Positions 26,226 through 34,236 of a DNA stretch of 34,236 bases are shown piece by piece. A program made the position numbers and the translations under genes. Source of the DNA: Allosalinactinospora lopnorensis (lineage in GTDB: Bacteria > Actinomycetota > Actinomycetes > Streptosporangiales > Streptosporangiaceae); NCBI RefSeq assembly GCF_000981225.1, contig NZ_LAJC01000064.1:1-34236 (forward strand). The letters run 5' to 3'. Position 1 is the stretch's first letter. The number at the start of each line of letters is the position of its first letter. Under the pieces are notes generated by a model. The model was not told the DNA's origin. It made no database searches and was given only the letters and a program-made list of their open reading frames with translations.

Positions 26226-26666
26226 TCAGCGCCCCTGCTCCCGTTGCCGGAGGAGACGCAGCGCCTTCTGCTTCTCGAAGTCCATGGCCCGGGCCGGGGG
26301 CGGGGCGAGCCGCCCCAGCCGTTCGCCGTAGGCGCGGACACGGGCCAGCGTGGCCGGCTCCGCGAGCATCCGCAACGCGAAGGACAGCGCCGCGGGCGTG
26401 ATGTCGTACTGCTGCTCCAGCTCCAGTCCGGCCGCGATCGTCCGCAGGTCGGCTTCGGTGAACCTGCGGTGCCGGTGCCCGCGTCCGGTGGGCTGCTCCT
26501 TGGTCACCGGAAGCAGACCGAGGCTCTCGCGGTAGCGGAGCATTCTCGCGGTCGTGTCGAGTCTCTCGGCGGCATCCGAGATGGGGACCCCGTCGTGACC
26601 GGACTCCCGAGGGCCCGATCCCGGCCCGAGAGCGGGGAACCGCTGGGTGCGCTCGACATCGGCCAT
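26226..26666 (-). CDS. MerR-family transcriptional regulator
   Basis: A 146-residue regulator. The winged helix-turn-helix covers about 27-75: [26 protein letters not shown], then the wing [17 protein letters not shown] replaces the usual RYYE. The C-terminal part, [21 protein letters not shown], is short and has no Cys, so a metal or thiol ligand is unlikely. The ATG at 26666 is preceded by TAAAGT seven bases away, so the message is probably leaderless. It diverges from ahcY, and a 16-base palindrome lies between them at 26710-26725. It may regulate itself and possibly ahcY, but that is inference. Confidence 0.9.
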   Translation of the reverse strand: MADVERTQRFPALGPGSGPRESGHDGVPISDAAERLDTTARMLRYRESLGLLPVTKEQPTGRGHRHRRFTEADLRTIAAGLELEQQYDITPAALSFALRMLAEPATLARVRAYGERLGRLAPPPARAMDFEKQKALRLLRQREQGR

Positions 26667-26709
26667 GGGCGTGACTTTAGCCGACGAGACAGCGAAACGC
26701 AGATAAATC

Positions 26710-26725
26710 TGACAAAACAATGTCA
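26710..26725. promoter_or_regulatory. Palindrome between merR and ahcY (candidate MerR operator)
   Basis: TGACAAAACAATGTCA has perfect 5-bp arms (TGACA/TGTCA) around a six-base AT-rich centre, in an AT-rich patch unusual for this genome. It lies 44 bases upstream of the MerR start codon and about 40 bases upstream of the ahcY -10-like TAAACT (26767-26772). Confidence 0.45.
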
Positions 26726-26804
26726 ATTTTCCCGCTCAGGGCGTGCCCGGAGCGCGGAGTCGGCCCTAAACTCAAACCGCATCCATCAGGAGGAGTTAAG
26801 ACGC

Positions 26805-28241
<1,437 letters not shown>

Positions 28242-28250
28242 TCCACGCCG

Positions 28251-28279
28251 GAATCCCCCGGCTTCAGCCGTGGGGAGGA
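28251..28279 (+). mobile_element. Solo hairpin resembling an IS200/IS605 right end (omegaRNA end)
   Basis: GAAT is followed by a hairpin: CCCC-CGGC (28255-28262), tetraloop TTCA, GCCG (28267-28270), a bulged T, GGGG (28272-28275), then AGGA. As I recall, this exact layout, GAATCCCC through a stem to GGGGAGGA, is the right-end motif of many tnpB-carrying IS200/IS605 elements. No tnpA or tnpB, whole or decayed, lies nearby; the hairpin begins 10 bases after the ahcY stop. It may be a relic, or may simply serve as an ahcY terminator or attenuator. Confidence 0.45.
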
Positions 28280-28296
28280 GACCGAACCACGGGCTG

Positions 28297-29559
28297 ATGG
28301 CACTACCACGGAACGGCGTCGCGGACCTCGGCCTGGCACAGGCCGGGGTCCGCCGCGTCGAATGGGCCGAGCGCGCCATGCCGGCGCTGCGCCGGGTACG
28401 CGAGCGCTTCGCCGAGGAGCTGCCCCTGCGGGACCTGCGCATCACCGCCTGCATGCACGTGACGGCCGAGACCGCCAACCTGCTGCGGGCGCTGCGCGCC
28501 GGCGGGGCCGGAATCGCGCTCGCGGCATCCAACCCGCTGTCCACACAGGACGACACCGCCGCCGCCCTCGTCGCCGAGTACGGTGTCGAGGTGCACGCAC
28601 GGGCCGGCATCGACTCCGCCGGCTACGACCGCAACCTCGTCAACGTCCTGGAGCAGTTCCCGCACATGCTGCTCGACGACGGCTGCGATCTGGTGAACAC
28701 CGCCCACCTGGAGCGCCCGGAGCTGCTCGCCGAGACCTTCGGCGGATGCGAGCAGACCACCACCGGGGTGATCCGGCTCCGGCAGATGAGTGCGGAGGGC
28801 GCGCTGAAACTGCCGATGGTCGCGGTGAACGACACGGCCACCAAGCGGATGTTCGACAACCGCTACGGCACCGGGCAGTCCACCATCGACGGGATCATGC
28901 GTGCCACCAACGCCATGCTCGCCGGCCGGACCATGGTCGTCGCGGGCTTCGGGTACTGCGGCCGCGGCCTGGCCGAACGCGCCCGCGGCATGGGCGCCCG
29001 GGTCATCGTCACCGAGGTCGACCCGGTCAAGGCGCTGGACGCGGTGATGCAGGGGTACACCGTCCTGCCCATGGACGAGGCGGCCGGCATCGGCGATGTG
29101 CTGGTCACGGTCACCGGCAACCGCGATGTGATCCGGGCCGAGCACCTGGCCTCACTCAAGGACGGCGCGGTACTGGCCAATTCCGGCCACTTCGACGTGG
29201 AGATCGACCTGGCGGCGCTGGAGGCGCTGTCCGTGGAGATCCGTCGCGAGGTGCGGCCGCAGACCGACGAATACGTGCTGGCCGACGGGCGGCGGATCAT
29301 CCTGCTCGCTGAAGGGCGGCTGGTCAACCTCGGTGCCGCCGAGGGGCATCCGGCGGCGGTGATGGACATGTCCTTCGCTGTGCAGGCGCTCACCGTGGCC
29401 TGGCTCGCCGAACACCGCGGGGAACTGCAACCAGGCGTCCTCGACGTGCCCCTCGGCATCGACACCGAGGTCGCGCGTCTGGAACTGGAGGCGCTCGGGG
29501 TCGGCATCGACCGCCTCACGCCGGACCAGGAGGACTACCTCCGCTCCTGGCGGGTGTAG
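28297..29559 (+). CDS. S-adenosylhomocysteine hydrolase paralogue, short archaeal/Thermotoga-like type
   Basis: A 420-residue SAH hydrolase-family protein lacking the long-type insertion. Its wording ([56 protein letters not shown]-like [11 protein letters not shown]) is that of the short archaeal/Thermotoga subfamily. His54, Asp128, Lys183, Asp187 and the NAD loop GFGYCGRG at 217-224 are present. The residue before TTT is Gln153 where ahcY has Glu201, and ahcY Cys240 is replaced by Thr192. Archaeal relatives include enzymes preferring S-inosylhomocysteine, so a different substrate is possible. The start is uncertain: the ATG has no close ribosome-binding site, and a GTG at 28270 overlaps the IS605-like hairpin. 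Its last 25 bases overlap the convergent RDD gene. Confidence 0.92.
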   Translation: MALPRNGVADLGLAQAGVRRVEWAERAMPALRRVRERFAEELPLRDLRITACMHVTAETANLLRALRAGGAGIALAASNPLSTQDDTAAALVAEYGVEVHARAGIDSAGYDRNLVNVLEQFPHMLLDDGCDLVNTAHLERPELLAETFGGCEQTTTGVIRLRQMSAEGALKLPMVAVNDTATKRMFDNRYGTGQSTIDGIMRATNAMLAGRTMVVAGFGYCGRGLAERARGMGARVIVTEVDPVKALDAVMQGYTVLPMDEAAGIGDVLVTVTGNRDVIRAEHLASLKDGAVLANSGHFDVEIDLAALEALSVEIRREVRPQTDEYVLADGRRIILLAEGRLVNLGAAEGHPAAVMDMSFAVQALTVAWLAEHRGELQPGVLDVPLGIDTEVARLELEALGVGIDRLTPDQEDYLRSWRV

Positions 29560-30362
29560 GGCTCACTCCGCCACTGTCCCTGCTGCCGTTCGGCCAGCTT
29601 CTGCTCCTCCCTGCGGCGCCGTTCGGCCAGAACGGCCGCGAGGAACTCCGGCGGTGAGGTGTCCGGGGGAGGGGGAGGGCTGACGGAGGAAGCGACCAGG
29701 TCGGCGATCTGTGTCCCCATCTCGTAGCGGGACCGCTCGGTGAGCTCGGAGAAGCGCAGGACGTACTGGCGGGCCATGGCGGCCGTCTCCGGGGGCAGCC
29801 CGGACATCTCCGCCCCTTGCGCCCATTCGACCAGGCGGGGCGGCATCGGAATGACTCCCTCCGGCGCGCGGCCCGCGCGCTCCTCCACCACGAGGGTGCC
29901 CGCCACGAAGTCGCCGATGCGCTTGCCGTCGCGGTTGATCAAGGAGGAGCACAGCGCGGGGATACCCGTGAGCGTCCATATCTCCACCGCGGCGCACAGC
30001 GCCCGCGCCAGCGCTTGGCGGAACCGCTCCGGGGAGCCGTCGGTGCCCACAACGCGCAGCCCAAGGGCCATCTTGCCCAGGGAGCGCCCGCGCGTAAGGG
30101 TCTCGAAGGTCGTGGGGTAGCCCACGAGGATCAGCACCGTCACCCCGATCTGCACCGCGGCCGCGGCCGCGGGGTCCAGCCCGGCACCGATCCGCAGCAC
30201 TAGCAGGCTCAGCGCGAAGAGCAGGACGCCCTGGACGGTCATGTCGAGAGCCAGCGCGATCATCCGCGTGGCGACTCCGGCCGGGCGCAGGTCCAGTACC
30301 ACCGCGTCCCCCGTGACCACGGAGGACTGTTCGCCATAGGCTCCACCGCCCGGATACGTCAC
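29535..30362 (-). CDS. RDD family membrane protein
   Basis: A 275-residue protein. The RDD domain occupies the first roughly 170 residues: [20 protein letters not shown] holds the conserved Arg and Asp, a second helix follows ([14 protein letters not shown]), then [14 protein letters not shown], and [21 protein letters not shown] holds the last Asp. The C-terminal 100 residues are soluble and charged, ending in an Arg/Glu-rich helix ([15 protein letters not shown]). RDD proteins are often transporters or membrane-assembly factors; the role here is unknown. The GTG at 30362 has GGAGAGG five bases upstream. It diverges from SpoIIM and its 3' end overlaps the second SAH hydrolase by 25 bases. 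Confidence 0.9.
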   Translation of the reverse strand: MTYPGGGAYGEQSSVVTGDAVVLDLRPAGVATRMIALALDMTVQGVLLFALSLLVLRIGAGLDPAAAAAVQIGVTVLILVGYPTTFETLTRGRSLGKMALGLRVVGTDGSPERFRQALARALCAAVEIWTLTGIPALCSSLINRDGKRIGDFVAGTLVVEERAGRAPEGVIPMPPRLVEWAQGAEMSGLPPETAAMARQYVLRFSELTERSRYEMGTQIADLVASSVSPPPPPDTSPPEFLAAVLAERRRREEQKLAERQQGQWRSEPYTRQERR

Positions 30363-30410
30363 CGTCGCCTCTCCCCCGCATCGTCGCTGTGGCCGTGGCC
30401 GTCGTGCTGC

Positions 30411-30445
30411 CCGGTTCCAGTCTGGCAGGACCCGGGCGGAACCGG
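30411..30445. repeat. Inverted repeat between the RDD and SpoIIM genes
   Basis: CCGGTTCC (30411-30418) and GGAACCGG (30438-30445) are perfect 8-bp arms around a 19-base spacer. The repeat lies 19 bases before the SpoIIM -10 box (TAGAGT, 30464-30469) and between two divergent start codons, so it could be a regulator site for either gene. Confidence 0.35.
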
Positions 30446-30463
30446 TGCCACTGGCGGTGTCGG

Positions 30464-30476
30464 TAGAGTCCGATGC
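30464..30476 (+). promoter_or_regulatory. Leaderless -10 element for the SpoIIM-family gene
   Basis: TAGAGT at 30464-30469 ends seven bases before the GTG at 30477. No Shine-Dalgarno is present, so the transcript should start at the GTG. Confidence 0.5.
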
Positions 30477-31471
30477 GTGGATCTCGACGTTTTCGCCGCC
30501 GCGCACCGCCCCGACTGGGACCGGCTGGAGCGGCTGGTGCGCCGGCGCCGCAGCCTGACCGGCTCCGAGGTGGACGAACTCGTTGAGCTGTACCAGCGGG
30601 TGGCCACCCACCTCTCCGTCGTCCGGTCCTCCGGCCAGGACCCCGCGCTCACCGGATGGCTCTCCGGGCTGGTGGCGCGGGCGCGCTCGGCGGTCACGGG
30701 GGCGCACGAGCCGGCGTGGCGCGACGCGGCCAGGTTCCTCACTCGCACCTTCCCCGCTGTGGTGTACCGGCTGCGGTGGTGGTGGATCCTCGCCGGCGCG
30801 GGCACGGTGGCGTTCTCCGCGAGCGTGGCGGTGTGGCTGGCCAGCGACCCCGCCGCGCTGGCCGCCCTGGGCCCTCCCGAGGAGATCCGGGCCTACGTCG
30901 AGCACGACTTCGCCAACTACTACGTTGAGCACCCGGGGGCATCGTTCGCGGCACAGGTGTGGACGAACAACGCGTGGGCCGCCGCCCAGGCGCTCATCCT
31001 CGGCGTGTTCCTGTGCTCCCCACGATCTTCGTGCTGCTCCTCAACGGGGCGAACCTGGGTGCCGCGGGCGGCATGATGTTCGCGCACGGCAAAGGCGACG
31101 TCTTTCTGGGCCTGATCGTCCCGCACGGCCTGCTCGAACTCACCGCCGTGTTCGTCGCCGCCGGAGTCGGCCTGAAGCTGGGCTGGACCGTCATCGCCCC
31201 GGGGGCGCGCCCCCGGGGCCAAGCCCTCGCGGAGGAGGCCCGCCCGGCCGTCGCGGTCGCCCTCGGTCTGGTGCTGGTGCTGTTCGTCTCCGGGCTGATC
31301 GAGGGGTTCGTGACAGGCTGGGTGCACACCACCTGGCTGCGCATCGGCATCGGAGTCGTGGCCGAGGCGCTCTTCTTCGCCTACGTCTTCACCCTCGGCC
31401 GCAGGGCCTACCTCGAAGGCGACACGGGAGACATCGCCGAGCGCCCGCAGGCGGCCCCGGTGGCGGGCTGA
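30477..31471 (+). pseudogene. SpoIIM/DUF95 membrane protein with a -1 frameshift
   Basis: The reconstructed product is about 331 residues. The N-terminal part (VDLDVFAAAHRPDWDRLERLVRR... through RLRWWWILAGAGTVAF) and the segment WTNNAWAAAQALILGVF fit stage II sporulation protein M-family proteins. After CTG-TGC (31011-31016) one C appears to be missing: the original frame runs into Cys/Ser-rich nonsense and stops at 31076, whereas the -1 frame continues as PTIFVLLLNGANLGAAGGMM, then VPHGLLELTAVFVAAGVGLKLG, to a stop at 31471. In actinomycetes this protein accompanies RDD, DUF58 and MoxR genes, as here. The break would lose most membrane helices. Sequencing error in a C-run (TGC-TCCC) is quite possible. 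Confidence 0.85.
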
Positions 31472-31525
31472 GTCCGCAAGGAGCGGAACGGCGATCCTCT
31501 CCTGCTCGGGGCGGGGAATCGGCCG

Positions 31526-32827
31526 TCAGAGCCTTCCCCGGGCCTTGAGGTCGATGTAGGCGTCGGCCAGGGCCGGGGCGATGTGCTCGGGGTCGGCGTC
31601 GACGACCTCGACGCCGTAGCGGCGCAGCTCGGCGGTGATCCGGCGGCGTTCGGTCAGGGTCCGTTCGGCCGCGGCGGCGCGGTAGACGGAGCGCGCCTCA
31701 CCGCGTTCGGCGGCCATCCCCGTGACGCGCGGGTCGCCCACGGCGGCGACCATCAGCAGGTGCCTGGCGGTCAGGGCGGGCAGCAGGGGGAGGAGGCCCT
31801 CCTCCATGGCGGTGGCGTTCAGGTCGGTCAGCAGCACCACGAGCTGCCGGGTGCGGCTCTGTCCGCCGAGGATCGTGGTGACGAGGCCGGCGGCGTCGGA
31901 CTCCACCAGCTCCGGTTCCAGCGGTGCCATGGCCTGGACTATCGCGGGGAGTGTGCTGCCGCGCCCGTGGCTGCGGACCTGGGCGCGCACCCGGCGGTCG
32001 TAGCCGAGCAGGTCCACCCGGTCGCCGGCCTTGACGGCCAGCGCGGCCAGCAGCAGCGCGGCGTCCATCGCGTGGTCGAGCCGGGGGGTGTCGCCGACCC
32101 GGCCTGCCGAGGTCCGGCCGGTGTCGAGCACCAGCAGGATCCTGCGGTCGCGTTCCGGGCGCCACGTGCGGACGACGACGTTGTCGCGCCGCGCGGTGGC
32201 GCGCCAGTCGATCGATCGGACGTCGTCGCCGGGCACGTACTCCCTGAGCGAGTCGAACTCGCTACCCTGCCCGCGTACCAGCGTGCTGTGCTGGCCGTCG
32301 AGCTCCCGCAGCCGTGCCAGCTTGCCGGGGAGATGCCGGCGGCTGTGGAACGGGGGAAGCGCCCGGACGCTCCACGGAACCGAGTGCGTGCACTGCCGGG
32401 CGGCCAGGCCCAGGGGACCGACGCTGCGCACGGTGACCCCGGCCGCCCGGTGGTCGCCGCGCCGTGTCGGGGTCAGCTCCGTGGTGAGACGGCGGCGCTC
32501 GCCGCCGGGGATCGAGACGGTGTGCACGGTGGGCCGCGGGTCGGCGCTCGGCGCCCACGCGTCGCGTACCCGGCCGCGCAGCCGCCGCCGCGCGGGGTTG
32601 GCGATGGTCAGGGTCGTCGTCGCGGTCTCGCCCAACCGGATCGAGACATCCCCGCCGCGCTCGAACGCGACCTTCCGGGGGCTCGGCGCGAACAGCAGAT
32701 CCGCCGCGATGGCCGCGGCGAGCGACACGAGCACCGCCCACACCACCCACACGCCGGCGTTTCCCGCTATGAGCACGACAAGCATGCCGGCGAACGCGGC
32801 GAATACCGCCCGGCCCGTGATCGCCAT
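31526..32827 (-). CDS. DUF58 family protein with vWA-like domain
   Basis: A 433-residue protein. Two N-terminal helices (VFAAFAGMLVVLIAGNAGVW, then VWAVLVSLAAAIAADLL) anchor it in the membrane. A beta-rich part follows, then the DUF58 signature FDSLREYVPGDDVRSIDWRA at 191-210. The C-terminal von Willebrand-type fold begins RRILLVLDTGRTSAG at 228-242. DUF58 proteins are the usual partner of MoxR AAA+ ATPases and are thought to act in complex assembly or maturation at the envelope. The ATG at 32827 follows moxR on the same strand, with a 71-base hairpin region in the 134-base gap. It converges with the SpoIIM gene. Confidence 0.93.
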   Translation of the reverse strand: MAITGRAVFAAFAGMLVVLIAGNAGVWVVWAVLVSLAAAIAADLLFAPSPRKVAFERGGDVSIRLGETATTTLTIANPARRRLRGRVRDAWAPSADPRPTVHTVSIPGGERRRLTTELTPTRRGDHRAAGVTVRSVGPLGLAARQCTHSVPWSVRALPPFHSRRHLPGKLARLRELDGQHSTLVRGQGSEFDSLREYVPGDDVRSIDWRATARRDNVVVRTWRPERDRRILLVLDTGRTSAGRVGDTPRLDHAMDAALLLAALAVKAGDRVDLLGYDRRVRAQVRSHGRGSTLPAIVQAMAPLEPELVESDAAGLVTTILGGQSRTRQLVVLLTDLNATAMEEGLLPLLPALTARHLLMVAAVGDPRVTGMAAERGEARSVYRAAAAERTLTERRRITAELRRYGVEVVDADPEHIAPALADAYIDLKARGRL

Positions 32828-32877
32828 CCGCTATACCCCGTCCCCTCGCAATCTCGTGTGCGTTGGCCCCTGCGCCC

Positions 32878-32948
32878 TCCTCGCTGATCCCGCGGATACC
32901 GGTCCCCAGCGCGTGGGGAAGGACCGGTATCCGCGCGATCGGCGAGGA
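32878..32948 (-). repeat. Long hairpin between moxR and the DUF58 gene
   Basis: A perfect 15-bp core, CGCGGATACCGGTCC (32891-32905) with GGACCGGTATCCGCG (32921-32935), is extended outward by about 12 more pairs, TCCTCGCTGATC (32878-32889) with GATCGGCGAGGA (32937-32948), including one T-G wobble; a single C-C mismatch separates the two parts. The loop side contains a further CC/GG pairing. No T-tract follows on the minus strand. In the moxR-to-DUF58 direction it may stop some transcripts or protect moxR mRNA ends. Confidence 0.8.
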
Positions 32949-32961
32949 CGACCAGAACCGG

Positions 32962-33954
32962 TCAGCGCGGCACCGGGACCGACGCGAGGACGCCGTCGAG
33001 GATGCCGTCGGCGCTGGCCCCCTCCAGCTCGGCCTCCGGGCGCAGCGCGATGCGGTGCCGCAGCGTGGGTTTGGCGAAGGCCTTCACGTCGTCGGGGGTC
33101 ACGTAGTCGCGTCCCGAGAGCCACGCCCACGCCCGGCTCGTGCGCAGCAACGCGGTCGCCCCGCGGGGCGAGGCACCCAACTGCAGCGACGGCGACTGCC
33201 GGGTCGCGCGGCAGACGTCCACGATATAGCCGAGTACCTCGGGGGCGACCCGCGTACCGCCCACGGCCTCCCGAGCGGCGCGCAGCTCGGCCGGCCCGGC
33301 GACCGGCCGCACCCCCGCGGCCTCCAGGTCGCTCGGGTCGAACCCGTCGGCGTGCCGGGTGAGCATTCCGACCTCGTCGTCCCGCTCCGGCAGCGGAACG
33401 ACCAGTTTCAGCAGGAACCGGTCGAGTTGAGCCTCCGGCAGCGGGTAGGTGCCCTCGTACTCCACCGGGTTCTGGGTCGCGGCGACCACGAACGGGTCGG
33501 CCAGCGGTGTCGGTCGGCCCTCCACGCTGACCTGCCGCTCCTCCATGGCCTCCAGTAGCGCGGCCTGCGTCTTCGGCGGGGTCCGGTTGATCTCGTCGGC
33601 CAGGAACAGGTTGGTGAAGACCGGTCCCTCGTGGAACTCGAACTTCGCCGTTCGCGCGTCGTAGACCAGCGACCCCGTGACGTCGCCCGGCATCAGGTCG
33701 GGGGTGAACTGGGTGCGCTTGTGGTCCAGGGAGAGCGAGGACGAGACGGCCCGGACCAGCAGGGTCTTGGCGACACCGGGCACGCCCTCCATGAGTACGT
33801 GGCCGCGGCTCAGCAGCGCGACGACCAGACCGGTCACGGTCTCGTCCTGGCCGACCACGGCCTTGGCGACCTCGTGGCGTAGCGCGGCCAGCGCCGCCCG
33901 CGCCTGCTCAGCGGAGGGCTGATCGTGGGTAGTGAAGGCGGTCACGTCTGGCAC
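32962..33954 (-). CDS. MoxR-family AAA+ ATPase
   Basis: A 330-residue AAA+ ATPase. Walker A is GVPGVAKT at 57-64, Walker B LFLADEINR at 116-124 with the family TPPKTQAALLEAMEE following. Sensor 1 lies in VVAATQNPVEYEGTYPLPEAQLDRF, and the C-terminal lid contains SPRGATALLRTSRAWA. MoxR ATPases act as chaperones, usually with a DUF58/vWA partner, which here is the next gene at 31526-32827. The start is GTG at 33954, just after an AGAGAGG site; a GTG at 33945 is also possible. The upstream neighbour is a DUF4350-type membrane protein that ends 61 bases away. Confidence 0.95.
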   Translation of the reverse strand: MPDVTAFTTHDQPSAEQARAALAALRHEVAKAVVGQDETVTGLVVALLSRGHVLMEGVPGVAKTLLVRAVSSSLSLDHKRTQFTPDLMPGDVTGSLVYDARTAKFEFHEGPVFTNLFLADEINRTPPKTQAALLEAMEERQVSVEGRPTPLADPFVVAATQNPVEYEGTYPLPEAQLDRFLLKLVVPLPERDDEVGMLTRHADGFDPSDLEAAGVRPVAGPAELRAAREAVGGTRVAPEVLGYIVDVCRATRQSPSLQLGASPRGATALLRTSRAWAWLSGRDYVTPDDVKAFAKPTLRHRIALRPEAELEGASADGILDGVLASVPVPR

Positions 33955-34015
33955 GTACCTCTCTGATCTGCGGTCTTCTCGTGTCGAGGGGACGCGGTGG
34001 CGCTTTCCTCGCGCG

Positions 34016-34236
34016 TCACCGCAGGCGCTCCTCAAGCGCGTCGAGTTCGTCGGCGAGCCGGACCAGGGCGGGGTCGTTCTCGGTGAACTCGTCCGCCTCC
34101 TCGCCGCGCGCGCCGTAGAGCAGGGAGCGCAGGCGCGCGGGGTCGTCGCCGGTGCGCGTCGCGACGGCCTCCAGCACCGATTCCGGCGGCGCGTCAGGCC
34201 CGAGCCCCAGTGCCGGGCGCATCCGGGCGACGAGCC
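34016..34236 (-). CDS. C-terminal fragment of a DUF4350-type membrane protein
   Basis: Only the last 73 or so residues are inside the window; the gene continues past the right edge. The visible part is soluble and charged: LVARMRPALGLGPDAPPESVL, RTGDDPARLRSLLYG and a last helix LVRLADELDALEERLR. Its position directly upstream of moxR, and wording like SLLYG followed by a D/E-rich helix, match the cytoplasmic end of DUF4350 proteins in the actinobacterial DUF4350-MoxR-DUF58-SpoIIM-RDD cluster. Assignment rests mostly on context. Confidence 0.65.
   Translation of the reverse strand, partial: LVARMRPALGLGPDAPPESVLEAVATRTGDDPARLRSLLYGARGEEADEFTENDPALVRLADELDALEERLR

Noticed and set aside
26680-26804. 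SAH riboswitch in the ahcY leader
   Set aside because: No SAH-riboswitch core could be recognised, and the leader after the likely start site is only about 26 bases.

Overview
The window is a very GC-rich actinomycete chromosome segment. It carries F420 biosynthesis genes (a fused fbiC, plus fbiA and fbiB), a WhiB developmental regulator, a DUF3499/ManB/Trm112/SIS block, SpoIIM/DUF58/MoxR genes and many leaderless genes with a TANNNT -10 box 6-8 bases before the start codon. The overall gene order resembles the whiB-cofD-manB-ahcY neighbourhood I recall from Streptomyces, but it has insertions. Together with the F420 genes and the secreted chitinase this suggests a filamentous actinomycete, perhaps of the Nocardiopsaceae. 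That placement is inference only.

Layout. At 1-4.4 kb: a truncated membrane protein, an alpha/beta hydrolase whose nucleophile position holds His, a methyltransferase, and a two-gene cell-surface-glycan-type unit whose GT4 glycosyltransferase is broken by two -1 frameshifts. At 4.4-10.6 kb: fbiC, a convergent secreted GH18 chitinase, and the overlapping fbiA-fbiB pair. FbiC makes the deazaflavin (Fo), FbiA attaches the phospholactyl-type side chain, and FbiB adds glutamates and reduces dehydro-F420. At 10.9-17.5 kb: a four-helix membrane protein with a long Gln/Tyr/Pro tail, whiB behind an elaborate nested inverted repeat, then a giant GT2 membrane glycosyltransferase translationally coupled to a DUF5719 protein. 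At 17.6-22.7 kb: a degenerate zincin-like metallopeptidase-family gene diverging from DUF3499, then manB, trm112, a SIS-domain gene and a C-terminally anchored Ser/Thr kinase. At 22.7-26.7 kb: an unrecognised protein with a possible degenerate Fic-like segment, an OafA-type acyltransferase with an SGNH domain, and a MerR regulator. At 26.8-29.6 kb: two tandem S-adenosylhomocysteine hydrolases of different subfamilies, separated by a hairpin that looks like the right end of an IS200/IS605 element. At 29.5-34.2 kb: RDD, SpoIIM (with a -1 frameshift), DUF58, MoxR and a truncated DUF4350-type protein, a common actinobacterial envelope/AAA+ cluster.

Most of the window is conserved core genome. I see no phage, CRISPR array, complete insertion sequence, rRNA or tRNA. 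No clear new multi-gene system is visible. The observations most worth pursuing are the tandem SAH hydrolases with an active-site Glu-to-Gln change, the solo IS605-like hairpin between them, the Ser-to-His hydrolase, the long dyad upstream of whiB, the long hairpin between moxR and the DUF58 gene, and the three -1 frameshifts. The frameshifts may be real decay or sequencing errors.
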